DNA of 64,000 nucleotides, from positions 20,413 through 84,412 of the forward strand of contig SJCO01000023.1 in assembly GCA_005217565.1 (NCBI GenBank), given 5' to 3'. The DNA is from Puteibacter caeruleilacunae. Lineage in GTDB: Bacteria > Bacteroidota > Bacteroidia > Bacteroidales > Prolixibacteraceae. How positions within the stretch are numbered: position 1 is the first letter of the stretch; each line of letters opens with the position of its first letter. Made by a program: the position numbers and the translations under genes. The notes below the pieces were generated by a model. It did not search any database. It had not been told where the DNA came from and worked only from the letters and a program-made list of their open reading frames with translations. Of this stretch, positions 17,486 to 26,761 are shown piece by piece.

Positions 17486-18181
17486 TTAGCTTTGTGTGTG
17501 CAATCCACACTCTTTGCCTGATTTGTTTTCCCACCACCATCGGCCGGCACGAAAATCATCACCTTCATTAATTGCACGAGTACAAGGAGCACAACCGATG
17601 CTCACAAAACCTTGATCATGCAATACATTGTAAGGCACATAATTCTCTTTGATATAATTCATCACATCCTCTAAACTCCAGTCGAGTAAAGGATTATATT
17701 TAAGCAAACCAAAACCTTTGTCTTCTTCAATCGCATGCATCTCCTGACGACCAGACGACTGGTCAGCACGGATACCTGTGATCCAACAGCTCATTCCTTC
17801 CAAAGATCTTTTCAAAGGAATTACTTTACGTACATAGCAACATTCCTTGCGATCCTCTACTGAATTATAAAAGCTATAAGGTCCCTTTTCTGAAACAAGT
17901 TTCTCAACATCTTCAGCAAAAGGTGCAAAAATTTCAATCTTCTTTTTGTATTTTTCCAAGGTACGACTTAATACCTTATAGGTCTCTTCAAATAATCTTC
18001 CTGTATCAAGCGATACAACTCTAATAGGAATATCATTGGCAAATATTAAATCAGTAATCACCTGATCTTCTATTCCAAAGCTAGTAGTAAACACTACTTT
18101 CCCAGGAAATTCTTCAGCAAGAGTCTTTAAGCTCTCAACTATTGATTTTCCTTCAATCTTTTGTCTAATCTCCGTAACCAT
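17486..18181 (-). CDS. cysH: Assimilatory adenylyl-sulfate reductase (CysH, iron-sulfur type)
   Basis: Reduces activated sulfate to sulfite with thioredoxin-type electrons. Length is 231 residues. The PP-loop-like start VVFTTSFGIEDQ, the CCYVRKV pair and the GCAPCTR pair near the C-terminus are present, followed by the catalytic-tail motif ECGLHT. The four cysteines (CC...CxxC) bind a 4Fe-4S cluster and mark the APS-using form rather than the PAPS-using one. This fits the absence of an APS kinase gene here. It lies 8 bases downstream of the DUF2061 gene. No sulfite reductase gene is in the window. Confidence 0.95.
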   Translation of the reverse strand: MVTEIRQKIEGKSIVESLKTLAEEFPGKVVFTTSFGIEDQVITDLIFANDIPIRVVSLDTGRLFEETYKVLSRTLEKYKKKIEIFAPFAEDVEKLVSEKGPYSFYNSVEDRKECCYVRKVIPLKRSLEGMSCWITGIRADQSSGRQEMHAIEEDKGFGLLKYNPLLDWSLEDVMNYIKENYVPYNVLHDQGFVSIGCAPCTRAINEGDDFRAGRWWWENKSGKECGLHTQS

Positions 18182-18189
18182 TTTTGCTT

Positions 18190-18543
18190 TTATTTCTTTC
18201 TGGACAGAATAATCCGCTTAATAATTTTCCGCCGTATCATCGAATTTCTTCGAATAATCACACGCATTCTTCCCCAACGCACCGTGTTCCATGCTCGTTC
18301 ATGTAGAAAAAACAGCACAATCTTCAGTACTGACTCTATTGCAGCAATCCCTGATGCTTTCTCTATCGCATATGGGTCATCCTGGAAAAATACCCAGGCT
18401 AATACCCATGTTGTACCAGAAGCAATTACGCGCCAGGTTATTGCCTTAAAAATACTCTTTACAGGCCTATCCCTAACGGTTGATATATCCTTGGGCGTGT
18501 CTTTTTTTGGGTCCTTGGTTTTCTTTAACACAATGGTTTCCAA
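18190..18543 (-). CDS. DUF2061 small membrane protein
   Basis: A 117-residue protein with the DUF2061 core: RPVKSIFKAITWRVIASGTTW, a hydrophobic helix, then ESVLKIVLFFLHERAWNTVRWG, giving two membrane segments at ~35-52 and ~68-85. The tail is very basic (RRNSMIRRKIIKRIILSRKK). The function is not established. Genes of this family often sit with cysteine-biosynthesis genes in Bacteroidota, as here: only 8 bases before cysH and first in the apparent operon. A supporting role in sulfate assimilation is possible but unproven. Confidence 0.85.
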   Translation of the reverse strand: METIVLKKTKDPKKDTPKDISTVRDRPVKSIFKAITWRVIASGTTWVLAWVFFQDDPYAIEKASGIAAIESVLKIVLFFLHERAWNTVRWGRMRVIIRRNSMIRRKIIKRIILSRKK

Positions 18544-18817
18544 TCTTTTTTATTTACTCGAAAAATTACGGCTAAGTAACAAAATTTATTCGGTTTTTCT
18601 ATGAGCTTATCACAATTTTAAACCAATCTACCAAATGTTCGAAAGTCACTGAACATCGATATTCGCACAAAGCCTTAGTCTTTAAGCGTTCACCACTCTA
18701 TCACAAAATGGCATACGTTAGCAATACTCTAATGCAAATTTAAAATCATTAGGATAGGTAAAAGTACCTATATTCATTCTTTGTCCACAAGTCGAATAGG
18801 ATTTGTCCTTCCGGACG

Positions 18818-19010
18818 GGCCTTCATTTTTGGCCTAACCCAAAAACGAAGCAAAAAGGTCAAGGCTGCCTGAAAAAAAGCAATCGATTTATTGCGGTTGC
18901 TAAGTGCAACTGGGAGATCTTCGAGCAAAGCTCTCAGCTTCCTAGTTTTACTAAGCTCCCGCTACTAAATCAATCACGTTTTTCAGGAGGCCGATTCGGA
19001 TGCGAAGGCC
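18818..19010. repeat. Long imperfect palindrome, possible dispersed intergenic element
   Basis: Outer arms GGCCTTC (18818-18824) and GAAGGCC (19004-19010) enclose inner arms at 18863-18876 and 18979-18992 (GGCTGCCTGAAAAA against TTTTTCAGGAGGCC). The inside is more GC-rich than the surroundings. The left part (GGCCTAACCC, AAGCAAAAAGGTCAAGGC) resembles an intergenic sequence I recall from many Bacteroidota genomes, but no second copy lies in this window. A T-run follows the right arm. The stretch 18604-18780 to its left shows nothing I can assign. Confidence 0.45.
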
Positions 19011-19080
19011 GGTGTTTTTTATCTTTACTTCCTTTTTAAAATTACTATATTCGTTTTTCCATATTAAAAACCTAATAACC

Positions 19081-20703
19081 ATGAAATCAGTATTAATTAT
19101 TCTTGCTGTATTTACATGTATTACAGCAACTTTCGCACAAAACAACCTCCTAAATAAAAACAGTGCCTCAACCACAATTACAAAGACTGATCCTCAAAAA
19201 GGAAAGTTTCCGGGAGGAAGAGGTAGTAATGAAATTATTGTTTACACTCCTGCTTATGGCGAGAAAACAGGAACAAACATGTGGGGCATTGAAGCGATCA
19301 TTGAAAACGGGGTTGTTATATCTGTTGGGGATAACAATTCAACAATTCCCTCTAGTGGTTTTGTTGTGTCGGGCAATGGGGATGCCGCACGATGGATTAC
19401 TAAAAACCTTACTCCTGGTATTGAGGTAAGCATTTCCGACAATCAACTAGTCGCCACTAACACACCTAGAAGCAAGACTTTCTATGCTGAAAAAATATTT
19501 AATAAGGCGAAAGAAAATATTAGCGATCAGAAGTCAAATAAACACTTCAAACGCTACGAGAATTCCTACCTGCAGATCAGTTCAAAATTTAAAGCAAGTG
19601 GTTCTGAAGAAGACGCAGATGCCAGTCTGAAAGCAGCATATGAATTTCTATATAGGACATACCCTAGCAGGACAAAAGAATGGCGAGCTGTGTGGTGGAA
19701 TCCTACCTGTAAAGATGCCGTTGAAATGGAAGCAACGTTTAAAGATATGGCAGAAACAGGTATCAACATGGTTTGTCCACAGACAATTTTCTCAGGGACA
19801 GCCATATACCCAAATGCACATCCAAACCTGGAACAAAACCCTAGATTTAAAGGTTGGGATCCTTTGAAAGAGATGATCCGCCTGGGCAAAAAATATCATA
19901 TCGAAGTTGTACCATGGGTATGGGTATATTATATAGGTAGAAAAGGAGTAAGTCCGTTAATTGACTCTAAAAAAGAATGGCTCAGTGTATCACGCACTGG
20001 AAAGAACTATTCTGACATGGAAAAAGGCTATCACTTTTTCTGCCAGTCGGAAGAAAAAGTTGATCAATTCTGGATTGAAGTGTATGAAAATCTATTTAAG
20101 AACTATGATATCAATGCACTACAACTAGACTATATAAGGTATCCTGTCAGCACTCCTTGGGATCATGATTTCTGTTACTGCGACAGATGTACTGCAAAGT
20201 TCAAAAAGCAAACAGGAAAAGATCCTAAAACAATCAATCCTAATGACCATCCTGATCTATGGAAGCAATGGGAAGCATTCAGGATTGCCAATGTAGATCG
20301 TATTGTTTCTAAAATACGAAATCGATTCCCAAAAATCACATTATCTGCCGATGTATTCCCAGATGTGGAACAATCACTTATTAATAAAAAACAAAACTGG
20401 GGAGAGTGGCTTCACAACGACTACATTAATGAAGTATACATCATGTCGTATACAGCTGATGTAAGTCAGGTTAAAGCGCATAGTGATTACCTGGCTGGAA
20501 AAATAGGCAAACATCAAATCGCACATGTAGGCTTAGGACCTTACCTTGGATTAAAACCAGAAATCCTACTAGAGGAAATAGAAGTTGTTCAACAATATGA
20601 CAACCTCAATATCACCTTATTTTCATGGAACTCACTATCACCTCAACATAAAGAGGCTTTAAAAAAAGGACCATTCAGAAGTAAGGCAAAAGGGATAAAA
20701 TAA
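19081..20703 (+). CDS. Secreted GHL10/family-10-like glycosidase
   Basis: A 540-residue exported protein. An open frame extends upstream to 19000, but the ATG at 19081 starts a clear signal peptide ending at TFAQ (~20). Residues ~40-115 form a domain resembling those preceding family-10-like hydrolases. From ~200 the TIM-barrel glycosidase begins with KEWRAVWWNPTCKDA, followed by VVPWVWVYYIGR, LQLDYIRYP and LSADVFPDVEQS, typical of GHL10 (DUF187) enzymes. It probably cleaves a glycan outside the cytoplasm. It is convergent with the second SusC/SusD operon, so it may act on the same substrate. A -7-like TATATTCG lies ~35 bases upstream. Confidence 0.85.
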   Translation: MKSVLIILAVFTCITATFAQNNLLNKNSASTTITKTDPQKGKFPGGRGSNEIIVYTPAYGEKTGTNMWGIEAIIENGVVISVGDNNSTIPSSGFVVSGNGDAARWITKNLTPGIEVSISDNQLVATNTPRSKTFYAEKIFNKAKENISDQKSNKHFKRYENSYLQISSKFKASGSEEDADASLKAAYEFLYRTYPSRTKEWRAVWWNPTCKDAVEMEATFKDMAETGINMVCPQTIFSGTAIYPNAHPNLEQNPRFKGWDPLKEMIRLGKKYHIEVVPWVWVYYIGRKGVSPLIDSKKEWLSVSRTGKNYSDMEKGYHFFCQSEEKVDQFWIEVYENLFKNYDINALQLDYIRYPVSTPWDHDFCYCDRCTAKFKKQTGKDPKTINPNDHPDLWKQWEAFRIANVDRIVSKIRNRFPKITLSADVFPDVEQSLINKKQNWGEWLHNDYINEVYIMSYTADVSQVKAHSDYLAGKIGKHQIAHVGLGPYLGLKPEILLEEIEVVQQYDNLNITLFSWNSLSPQHKEALKKGPFRSKAKGIK

Positions 20704-20710
20704 GACATGC

Positions 20711-20750
20711 AAAAAAGGGATATCTGATCATTTCAGATATCCCTTAATTC
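20711..20750. terminator. Bidirectional terminator between glycosidase and DUF1735/4361 lipoprotein genes
   Basis: A perfect 13-bp stem, AAGGGATATCTGA (20715-20727) with TCAGATATCCCTT (20733-20745), loop of five, A-run before and T-rich sequence after. It separates convergent genes. Confidence 0.85.
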
Positions 20751-20769
20751 TGTCCTTTAATCTACCAAA

Positions 20770-21657
20770 CTAGTCGATGAGACGCAGTTTCTCATTAACA
20801 ACAAACCATTCTCCATTGTCATTATATCTATAATGCAAATGGAAGATTTTGTTCAGCTTCTCATAAGTAGATGTACCTAAATCTTCAACTTCCACGTTTT
20901 TGTAAGGTTTCACTACTACTTTATCACCTGTTATTACCAATTTCATGGCTTTATTCTCAATATCCTCCAGCTTAGTTGAAAACTTAACTGTTGAAGGAAA
21001 CAAACGTACTTCATTGGCAGCAATAGGTAGAAATCTTTTACTCGCAGCAATCTTAATCGGAGCGGCATCTTCAGCTGCATTTTCTGACTTCTTATCACCT
21101 TTCATGAAATAAGTTGTTACTGTCTTCTGACTACAGTAATCGTTTTTAAAGTACAACTTCACTAAGGCATTATTCTTTTCCTCATTAACTTTAAAGTTGC
21201 TAACGCTCTTTATCTGATAAGGAATCAAATAAGTGGTATCAACCGACAAGCCTTGCGCATTCAATTTTACCAATAGTCGAGATTTATTATCAACAGTTCC
21301 AGCCTTAAGCGTAGTTGACAACGAAGCGACATCAATACGACTAAGAGGCATTCTCTTGGCATACTTATCTGTATCAATATCAAAGTTTCTCTTGTTGTAA
21401 TCATCTATTAGAGTCAAATTTTCCTCTAACTCAACATTAACATCCTTAGATACAGGCTTAGTCCCTGAACTACCAATAGTCACATATAGACTATCAGTAT
21501 CATTGTTCAGGTCTATTTCATGATCATAAATGTTCTTACTACCGCTAAGAAGGTAGATAATACTTTCGTATTGCTCATCCTTTAAAAGATCATCCTCACA
21601 GGAAGAGATTGCCAAAGAACAGCACAAAAGCAATAAATAAATAGATATATTCTTCAT
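20770..21657 (-). CDS. DUF1735/DUF4361-type surface lipoprotein
   Basis: A ~295-residue lipoprotein: MKNISIYLLLLCCSLAISSC ends in a lipobox cysteine, followed by acidic EDD, a signature of surface export in Bacteroidota. An in-frame ATG at 21690 gives 11 more residues but a poorer signal. The N-terminal half (~40-160) resembles the DUF1735 (BT_3987-like) beta-sandwich; the C-terminal half resembles DUF4361, often the third gene after SusC/SusD. It is likely a surface glycan-binding protein. It follows the SusD gene by 39 bases and ends the operon. Confidence 0.75.
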   Translation of the reverse strand: MKNISIYLLLLCCSLAISSCEDDLLKDEQYESIIYLLSGSKNIYDHEIDLNNDTDSLYVTIGSSGTKPVSKDVNVELEENLTLIDDYNKRNFDIDTDKYAKRMPLSRIDVASLSTTLKAGTVDNKSRLLVKLNAQGLSVDTTYLIPYQIKSVSNFKVNEEKNNALVKLYFKNDYCSQKTVTTYFMKGDKKSENAAEDAAPIKIAASKRFLPIAANEVRLFPSTVKFSTKLEDIENKAMKLVITGDKVVVKPYKNVEVEDLGTSTYEKLNKIFHLHYRYNDNGEWFVVNEKLRLID

Positions 21658-21696
21658 CTTAATAAATGTCTTTTGTTTCACAATTTTCATTTTTGA

Positions 21697-23673
21697 TTAA
21701 TCTCCCCATCCAGGATTTTGATCAATGTTCTCACCTTTTCGAATTTCATATCGTGGAATTGGCAAGAAAATCATTCTACTATCCCATGTTCTGTTTCTGA
21801 TAAAACGATGATTCACATTCACTCTCACAAAATACCCGTCTTCTCTTTCTTCGGTATTCATTCCTTGCAATGGAGTAGATTCAACCTCTTCAACAATTCC
21901 CCATCGACGAACATCGTAATATCTTCTGTTCTCGTGGAAGAATTCAATCATTCTTTCACGTTCGATTAACTTCTGAAAAGCTACTGGATCATTTACATCA
22001 GCTTCTGTTATTCCTGGCAAACCTGCACGATAGCGAATCTGATTGAAACAGTTAACAATCTGACTAAGATCTTTATCTACAGTAACATCGTTACCATCCT
22101 TATCCTTTAAAGTATAAGCTTTAGTCAGATGACTAGCAGCTTCTGCATAGTTCAACAGAATTTCAGCATATCGAATAATCGGGAAAGGCTTCCTTAAACG
22201 TTCTGCTTGCTCTCCTTTCCAGGCATCTTCTTTGTGAACATATTTTTTTGTTACATAGCCTGTGATTGGATAGTTACGCGTATCCTCATTGGTTTGATCT
22301 TTTCCTGCAGTACCACCCATGTGATAGGTAACCACTTTATTCTTGCGGTTATTCTCACTCGTACTCAAACATGGCCAGAAACAACCACTAAAACCAATAC
22401 TCGCATAAAATCTAGCTTCGCGATTGATATACATATTATGAACACGGTTTGCAAACTGATACCCTGAAAACTCAGTTGGATTAGTTGTGAAATCATCCTC
22501 TGAATAAGGATACTCTGCACTACTATTCTCGATTGTCCGACCATCAACCATATAGTATGCATCGATGATTCCTTGTGGAACAGCCATACCATTCCATCCT
22601 CCTAATAAGTTCACAGGAAAAGAGTGCTTAGTATATGATAATACTTGCCCAGAATAACGTGCCCAAACAAACTCAGAATTTTTAAAAGAAATACCTTCTC
22701 CATCAAACATATCTTTATACGAATGATAAGGATCAATATCCCCAGCACCATTTGGGAAAGCCTCACTACTTACATTCGATGGCAATTCAGGTGTCTGCCC
22801 GGTTTTCTGAACTGTATGCAACTGATATACACCAAGGTTCATAACTTCTTTTGCTGCCCAAGCGGCTTTTGCCCACTTCTCTTCATCATATTCCTGTGAT
22901 ACATAATCCGCATCATCAACTGAACGTTTCCATCCGGCAAAGTTCTTTTTCGCTGCTGCTCCCCCATTATACATTGGACTTGCCTGCTGCAAACGAACTC
23001 TACTCACTAAACCATAAGCCGCTCCTTTTGTAGGACGTGAAAACTGACTAATCGTTACGTTCAATGGCAACAACTTCGCTGCTTCCTCCAATTCCGTACA
23101 GATATAATCACAGCACTCATCGTAGGTTCCACGATGATGATCATAATAATCAGGATCCATATTCGTTTCAAGAACATCCTCAAGAATAATAAATGGTCCA
23201 AAATTTTGTAACAATCTGAAATATGCATATGCTCTCATAAAGCGAGCATAACCAATGATCTCACGTTTATCAGATCCTTTTAAGTCATGACATTCATCAA
23301 CCCTGGCAAGAATGGTATTCGATTTGCGTACAATCTTATACATTGATGGCCAAATATTCATTGAGCCTAAGTTATCTTCATCAATCTCACCCAAGGTAAG
23401 TTTTAATCCAGGAAATTCCCACTGATTCCACTGCACAAAAGCTTCATCGGTTGCAGTTACTCCTGGAGTATAACTGCCTCCCCATATTCCTCCTTCATCG
23501 GGAAATAATGCTGCAGTGGCAAAAACATACCCCTCCAGGTTGATTTTGTTCGAAAAAACTGAATCGATACTTGTTAAATCTTCAAAATGTTCATCCACAT
23601 TCAGAAAGTCACAAGAAGCAAAATGCATCAAAAAGCAAATGGTCGCTATTAATAATATTGATGTTCGTTTCAT
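21697..23673 (-). CDS. RagB/SusD family glycan-binding outer-membrane lipoprotein
   Basis: A 658-residue SusD-type lipoprotein, larger than the usual 500-600. Signal sequence with lipobox HFASC at ~20. Helical SusD features include NIWPSMYKIVRKSNTILARV, RFMRAYAYFRLLQNFG and the C-terminal IRYAEILLNYAEA and RERMIEFFHENRRYYDVRRW. The stop is near RKGENIDQNPGW, the standard SusD ending. It sits 14 bases after the SusC gene and should form the lid of that transporter. Confidence 0.96.
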   Translation of the reverse strand: MKRTSILLIATICFLMHFASCDFLNVDEHFEDLTSIDSVFSNKINLEGYVFATAALFPDEGGIWGGSYTPGVTATDEAFVQWNQWEFPGLKLTLGEIDEDNLGSMNIWPSMYKIVRKSNTILARVDECHDLKGSDKREIIGYARFMRAYAYFRLLQNFGPFIILEDVLETNMDPDYYDHHRGTYDECCDYICTELEEAAKLLPLNVTISQFSRPTKGAAYGLVSRVRLQQASPMYNGGAAAKKNFAGWKRSVDDADYVSQEYDEEKWAKAAWAAKEVMNLGVYQLHTVQKTGQTPELPSNVSSEAFPNGAGDIDPYHSYKDMFDGEGISFKNSEFVWARYSGQVLSYTKHSFPVNLLGGWNGMAVPQGIIDAYYMVDGRTIENSSAEYPYSEDDFTTNPTEFSGYQFANRVHNMYINREARFYASIGFSGCFWPCLSTSENNRKNKVVTYHMGGTAGKDQTNEDTRNYPITGYVTKKYVHKEDAWKGEQAERLRKPFPIIRYAEILLNYAEAASHLTKAYTLKDKDGNDVTVDKDLSQIVNCFNQIRYRAGLPGITEADVNDPVAFQKLIERERMIEFFHENRRYYDVRRWGIVEEVESTPLQGMNTEEREDGYFVRVNVNHRFIRNRTWDSRMIFLPIPRYEIRKGENIDQNPGWGD

Positions 23674-23687
23674 CTTTATGCCTATTT

Positions 23688-26600
23688 TTAAAATTTCAAA
23701 TAAACTTGCATCGCAATGCGTGATGGAATTGGATACTTATTTCCGTTATATCTTGCCAGCTCAGGATCAAAGATATCAACACTATCCCAAACTAATAAAT
23801 CATATCCTGTAAGATTAAGATCTATAGCTCCAATACCAATTAACTCTTTCAATCGCTTAGTCTGCATCTTATAGGTAATTCCAACCTCTTTCAATCGCAC
23901 ATATTTCGCGTCACCTAACCAAAAGGTCGAGCGCTTACTGTTATTAGCATTGTGTCCATAGGTAAAACGAGGAAATCTTGCATCTTGATTTTCAGTTGAA
24001 GCATCACCTGAATATGAAGCAGGAGTCCATCGATTCGATTGTTTCGCTGCAATTTTCAACACATTACCAACAGGTCCTCCTTCAAATGGAGTATATCCAT
24101 ATCCTCCATAGAAAAAGTTCGATTTACCTGTGCCTTGGAAACGAATATTAAAACTTAGCTTCTTATAGTTTACCTCGGCTCCAAATCCATACATCAATCT
24201 TGGAAACGGACTATAGCTCAATGGTACTTCATCATCAGAGTTGATCACTCCATCACCATTAACATCCATGTATTTAATATCTCCAGGACGAAGCTGTCCG
24301 AATTGTGTTGGACTCGTTTCAATATCTCTTTCATCCTTAAATAAACCAGCATCAATATAACCACGCAATGCATTCAAAGGCTTTCCTTTATATCGCTGAT
24401 ATTCATACTTTGTAGAAGGTTGCTCCCACTCATCTACCTCATTCGTTGAATAAGTATAATTTGCACGAACTGTTGCTGATAAATCTTTTGAAAATTTATG
24501 TGTATAACTAATATTTCCATCCGATCCATAACTATGCATTGATCCAACGTTACCATAAGGCATATTCACTGCACCTACATAACTAGGCACCTGAGTACGT
24601 TGCTGAAAGATTCCATCACGTTTATCATGAAAAAAGTCAACCACAAAACTTAGTCTATTATCAAATAAATTTGCCTCAATTCCCAAGTCGAACTTTGTTG
24701 ATTTTTCCCATTTCAAATTATCTGCACCAACAACACTTTCTCCAAGGCCACCCATATGTCCCCATGCCGATGATTTATCTCCAACAATAGTCAAATAAGG
24801 AAATCGTTTATTTGAAATACGGTCGTTACCAACCTGACCATAGGAACAACGAATTTTAAAGTAATCCAACCATGTTATATTGTCTTTAAAATAGTCATAA
24901 CTAGTAGGAGTCCATCCAATACCAATAGAAGGAAAGAATCCAAACTGTTTTCCAGGCTCAAAGTTTTCAGAACCGGTATAACCGAAGTTAAGGTCTACGT
25001 GATATGCATCACCGTAACTATAGGTTGCGCGACTACTTATACCCTGATAACGCTTTGGAATTGCATTCATTGACGTGTATGCATTTGAACTCTTTTCACT
25101 AGTCATATAGTAATAAACCAAACCACTTATACGGTGTACCTCGTTAAATAACCTGGAGTAGTTGATCTTTGTCTGGAACTCATACTTCCGATACTGCTCT
25201 TCACTATTGACATACGATAGATTCGATTTATTTACCTTCTTGATCAGTTTCAAATCTCCATTAGTTGCCCTTCCGGTTGCAAGGAAACATTCAGGCATTT
25301 TTCGACGGTGCTCCTCAAACTTGTTATCCGTATAAAATGCTCCTTGAATTTTCAGACTTAATCCTTTAGTCAAGGCGTCCAACTCTTGTGTGATTGCCAA
25401 AGTTGTTGTATTCTTATAACGGTCAGTACTTCCATACCCCGTATAATTCAGCAGTACATATGGACTAATCATACTCTCTTTTCCGTATGCGGGAAGTGAA
25501 CCATCAGAATAACGCAATGGAACAGTTAGTGGCGTTAAGCGTGCCTGTGATTGCCACAAGTATCCTGTAGATGAAATACCAGGAGTTTGATACTTGGAGA
25601 TGAAACCATCTGTACCAAAATACACTTTTGTGGTATTGGTAATATTCATATCCAAATTGCTTCGGTAAGTATAAGTATTATACCCATTCTTCTGCTTATA
25701 CTTACTATCTGAGGCTTGCTTATAAATAGCATCTTCAGTACTTCCACCTAAACTTAAAAAATAACGTGCAATCTTAGTTCCTCCACGAGCAGAAACATAA
25801 GCAGTCTTCTGCCAAGACATATCTCTTAAGATTTCATCTTGCCAATCTACATTTGGATAAAGATCTGGATCCAGGTTATACCTAATCAAATCCATTTCCA
25901 TAGGTGAATATTTTGGATCTTCACCTGAAACCACTGCTGCTTCATTAGCCAATAAGGCATAATCGTAAGCACCTAAGTATTCTGGTTTGCGTTGTAACCA
26001 CGATGCGGTAGCGTTAACACGGGCAGAAATATTCATTTTACCTTCTTTTCCTCTTTTGGTGGTAATCAACACAACTCCATTTGCACCTTTCACACCATAT
26101 ACTGCAGTCGCACTCGCATCCTTCAATATAGAAAAGCTTTCAACATCGGCTGCATCAACCTGATCCAAACTACCCTCAAGACCGTCAATCAACACCAAAG
26201 CTCCTGAGTTAGCTCCAAAAGTTCCAATACCACGAATCCAGAATTCACTGATATTTTTACCTGGTTCACCACTACTAATTGTAGAAATAACTCCAGGAAC
26301 TTTTCCTCCAATAAGGTTATTCATATTCATTGCAGGAACCTCCAGCTCTTCGGTACTAATACTAGTAATCGCTCCAACAACACTCACCTTTTTCTTCTTA
26401 TTTCCAAGTCCTACTACAACTGTTTCTTCAAGCTGGTTTACAGACTCTTTTAGAACAACCTTCAAATCACTAACATTCTTGGTCACTAAATATTCAAAGG
26501 AAGTATAACCAATAAATGAAACCACTAATGTTTGATTTTTCTCTGCTTTAATCTTAAAGTGACCATCCATATCAGCAGTAGTTCCAACGCCTGGTACATT

Positions 26601-26744
26601 TTTAATGTAAACTGCAGATCCGATAAGAGTTTCACCATTCTCATCCAAAACTGTACCTTCAATGGTCAATTTATTACCCTTTTGAGCATACGCAAGCACT
26701 CCCAAAGAAATGATGCAAAGGGATAAAAATATTTTTCTAAACAT
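23688..26744 (-). CDS. SusC/RagA TonB-dependent transporter, no STN domain
   Basis: A 1018-residue outer-membrane oligosaccharide transporter. Signal peptide to ~20 (AYAQ), carboxypeptidase-regulatory-like domain (~25-110), TonB-box region near EETVVVGLG, plug (~115-225) with GTFGANSGALVLIDGLEG, then the barrel ending in MQVYLKF. It lacks the STN domain and so should not signal directly to FecR. It is strongly similar over its whole length to the STN-bearing SusC at 31019-34330. It is co-transcribed with the SusD gene and preceded by the TIG/NHL gene (17-base gap). Confidence 0.96.
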   Translation of the reverse strand: MFRKIFLSLCIISLGVLAYAQKGNKLTIEGTVLDENGETLIGSAVYIKNVPGVGTTADMDGHFKIKAEKNQTLVVSFIGYTSFEYLVTKNVSDLKVVLKESVNQLEETVVVGLGNKKKKVSVVGAITSISTEELEVPAMNMNNLIGGKVPGVISTISSGEPGKNISEFWIRGIGTFGANSGALVLIDGLEGSLDQVDAADVESFSILKDASATAVYGVKGANGVVLITTKRGKEGKMNISARVNATASWLQRKPEYLGAYDYALLANEAAVVSGEDPKYSPMEMDLIRYNLDPDLYPNVDWQDEILRDMSWQKTAYVSARGGTKIARYFLSLGGSTEDAIYKQASDSKYKQKNGYNTYTYRSNLDMNITNTTKVYFGTDGFISKYQTPGISSTGYLWQSQARLTPLTVPLRYSDGSLPAYGKESMISPYVLLNYTGYGSTDRYKNTTTLAITQELDALTKGLSLKIQGAFYTDNKFEEHRRKMPECFLATGRATNGDLKLIKKVNKSNLSYVNSEEQYRKYEFQTKINYSRLFNEVHRISGLVYYYMTSEKSSNAYTSMNAIPKRYQGISSRATYSYGDAYHVDLNFGYTGSENFEPGKQFGFFPSIGIGWTPTSYDYFKDNITWLDYFKIRCSYGQVGNDRISNKRFPYLTIVGDKSSAWGHMGGLGESVVGADNLKWEKSTKFDLGIEANLFDNRLSFVVDFFHDKRDGIFQQRTQVPSYVGAVNMPYGNVGSMHSYGSDGNISYTHKFSKDLSATVRANYTYSTNEVDEWEQPSTKYEYQRYKGKPLNALRGYIDAGLFKDERDIETSPTQFGQLRPGDIKYMDVNGDGVINSDDEVPLSYSPFPRLMYGFGAEVNYKKLSFNIRFQGTGKSNFFYGGYGYTPFEGGPVGNVLKIAAKQSNRWTPASYSGDASTENQDARFPRFTYGHNANNSKRSTFWLGDAKYVRLKEVGITYKMQTKRLKELIGIGAIDLNLTGYDLLVWDSVDIFDPELARYNGNKYPIPSRIAMQVYLKF

Positions 26745-26761
26745 GTTTTATTTTCTTTGAG

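Noticed and set aside
18803..19039. 78-codon ORF inside the long palindrome
   Set aside because: Composition follows the structured repeat, there is no plausible promoter or start context, and similar ORFs in such elements are usually spurious.
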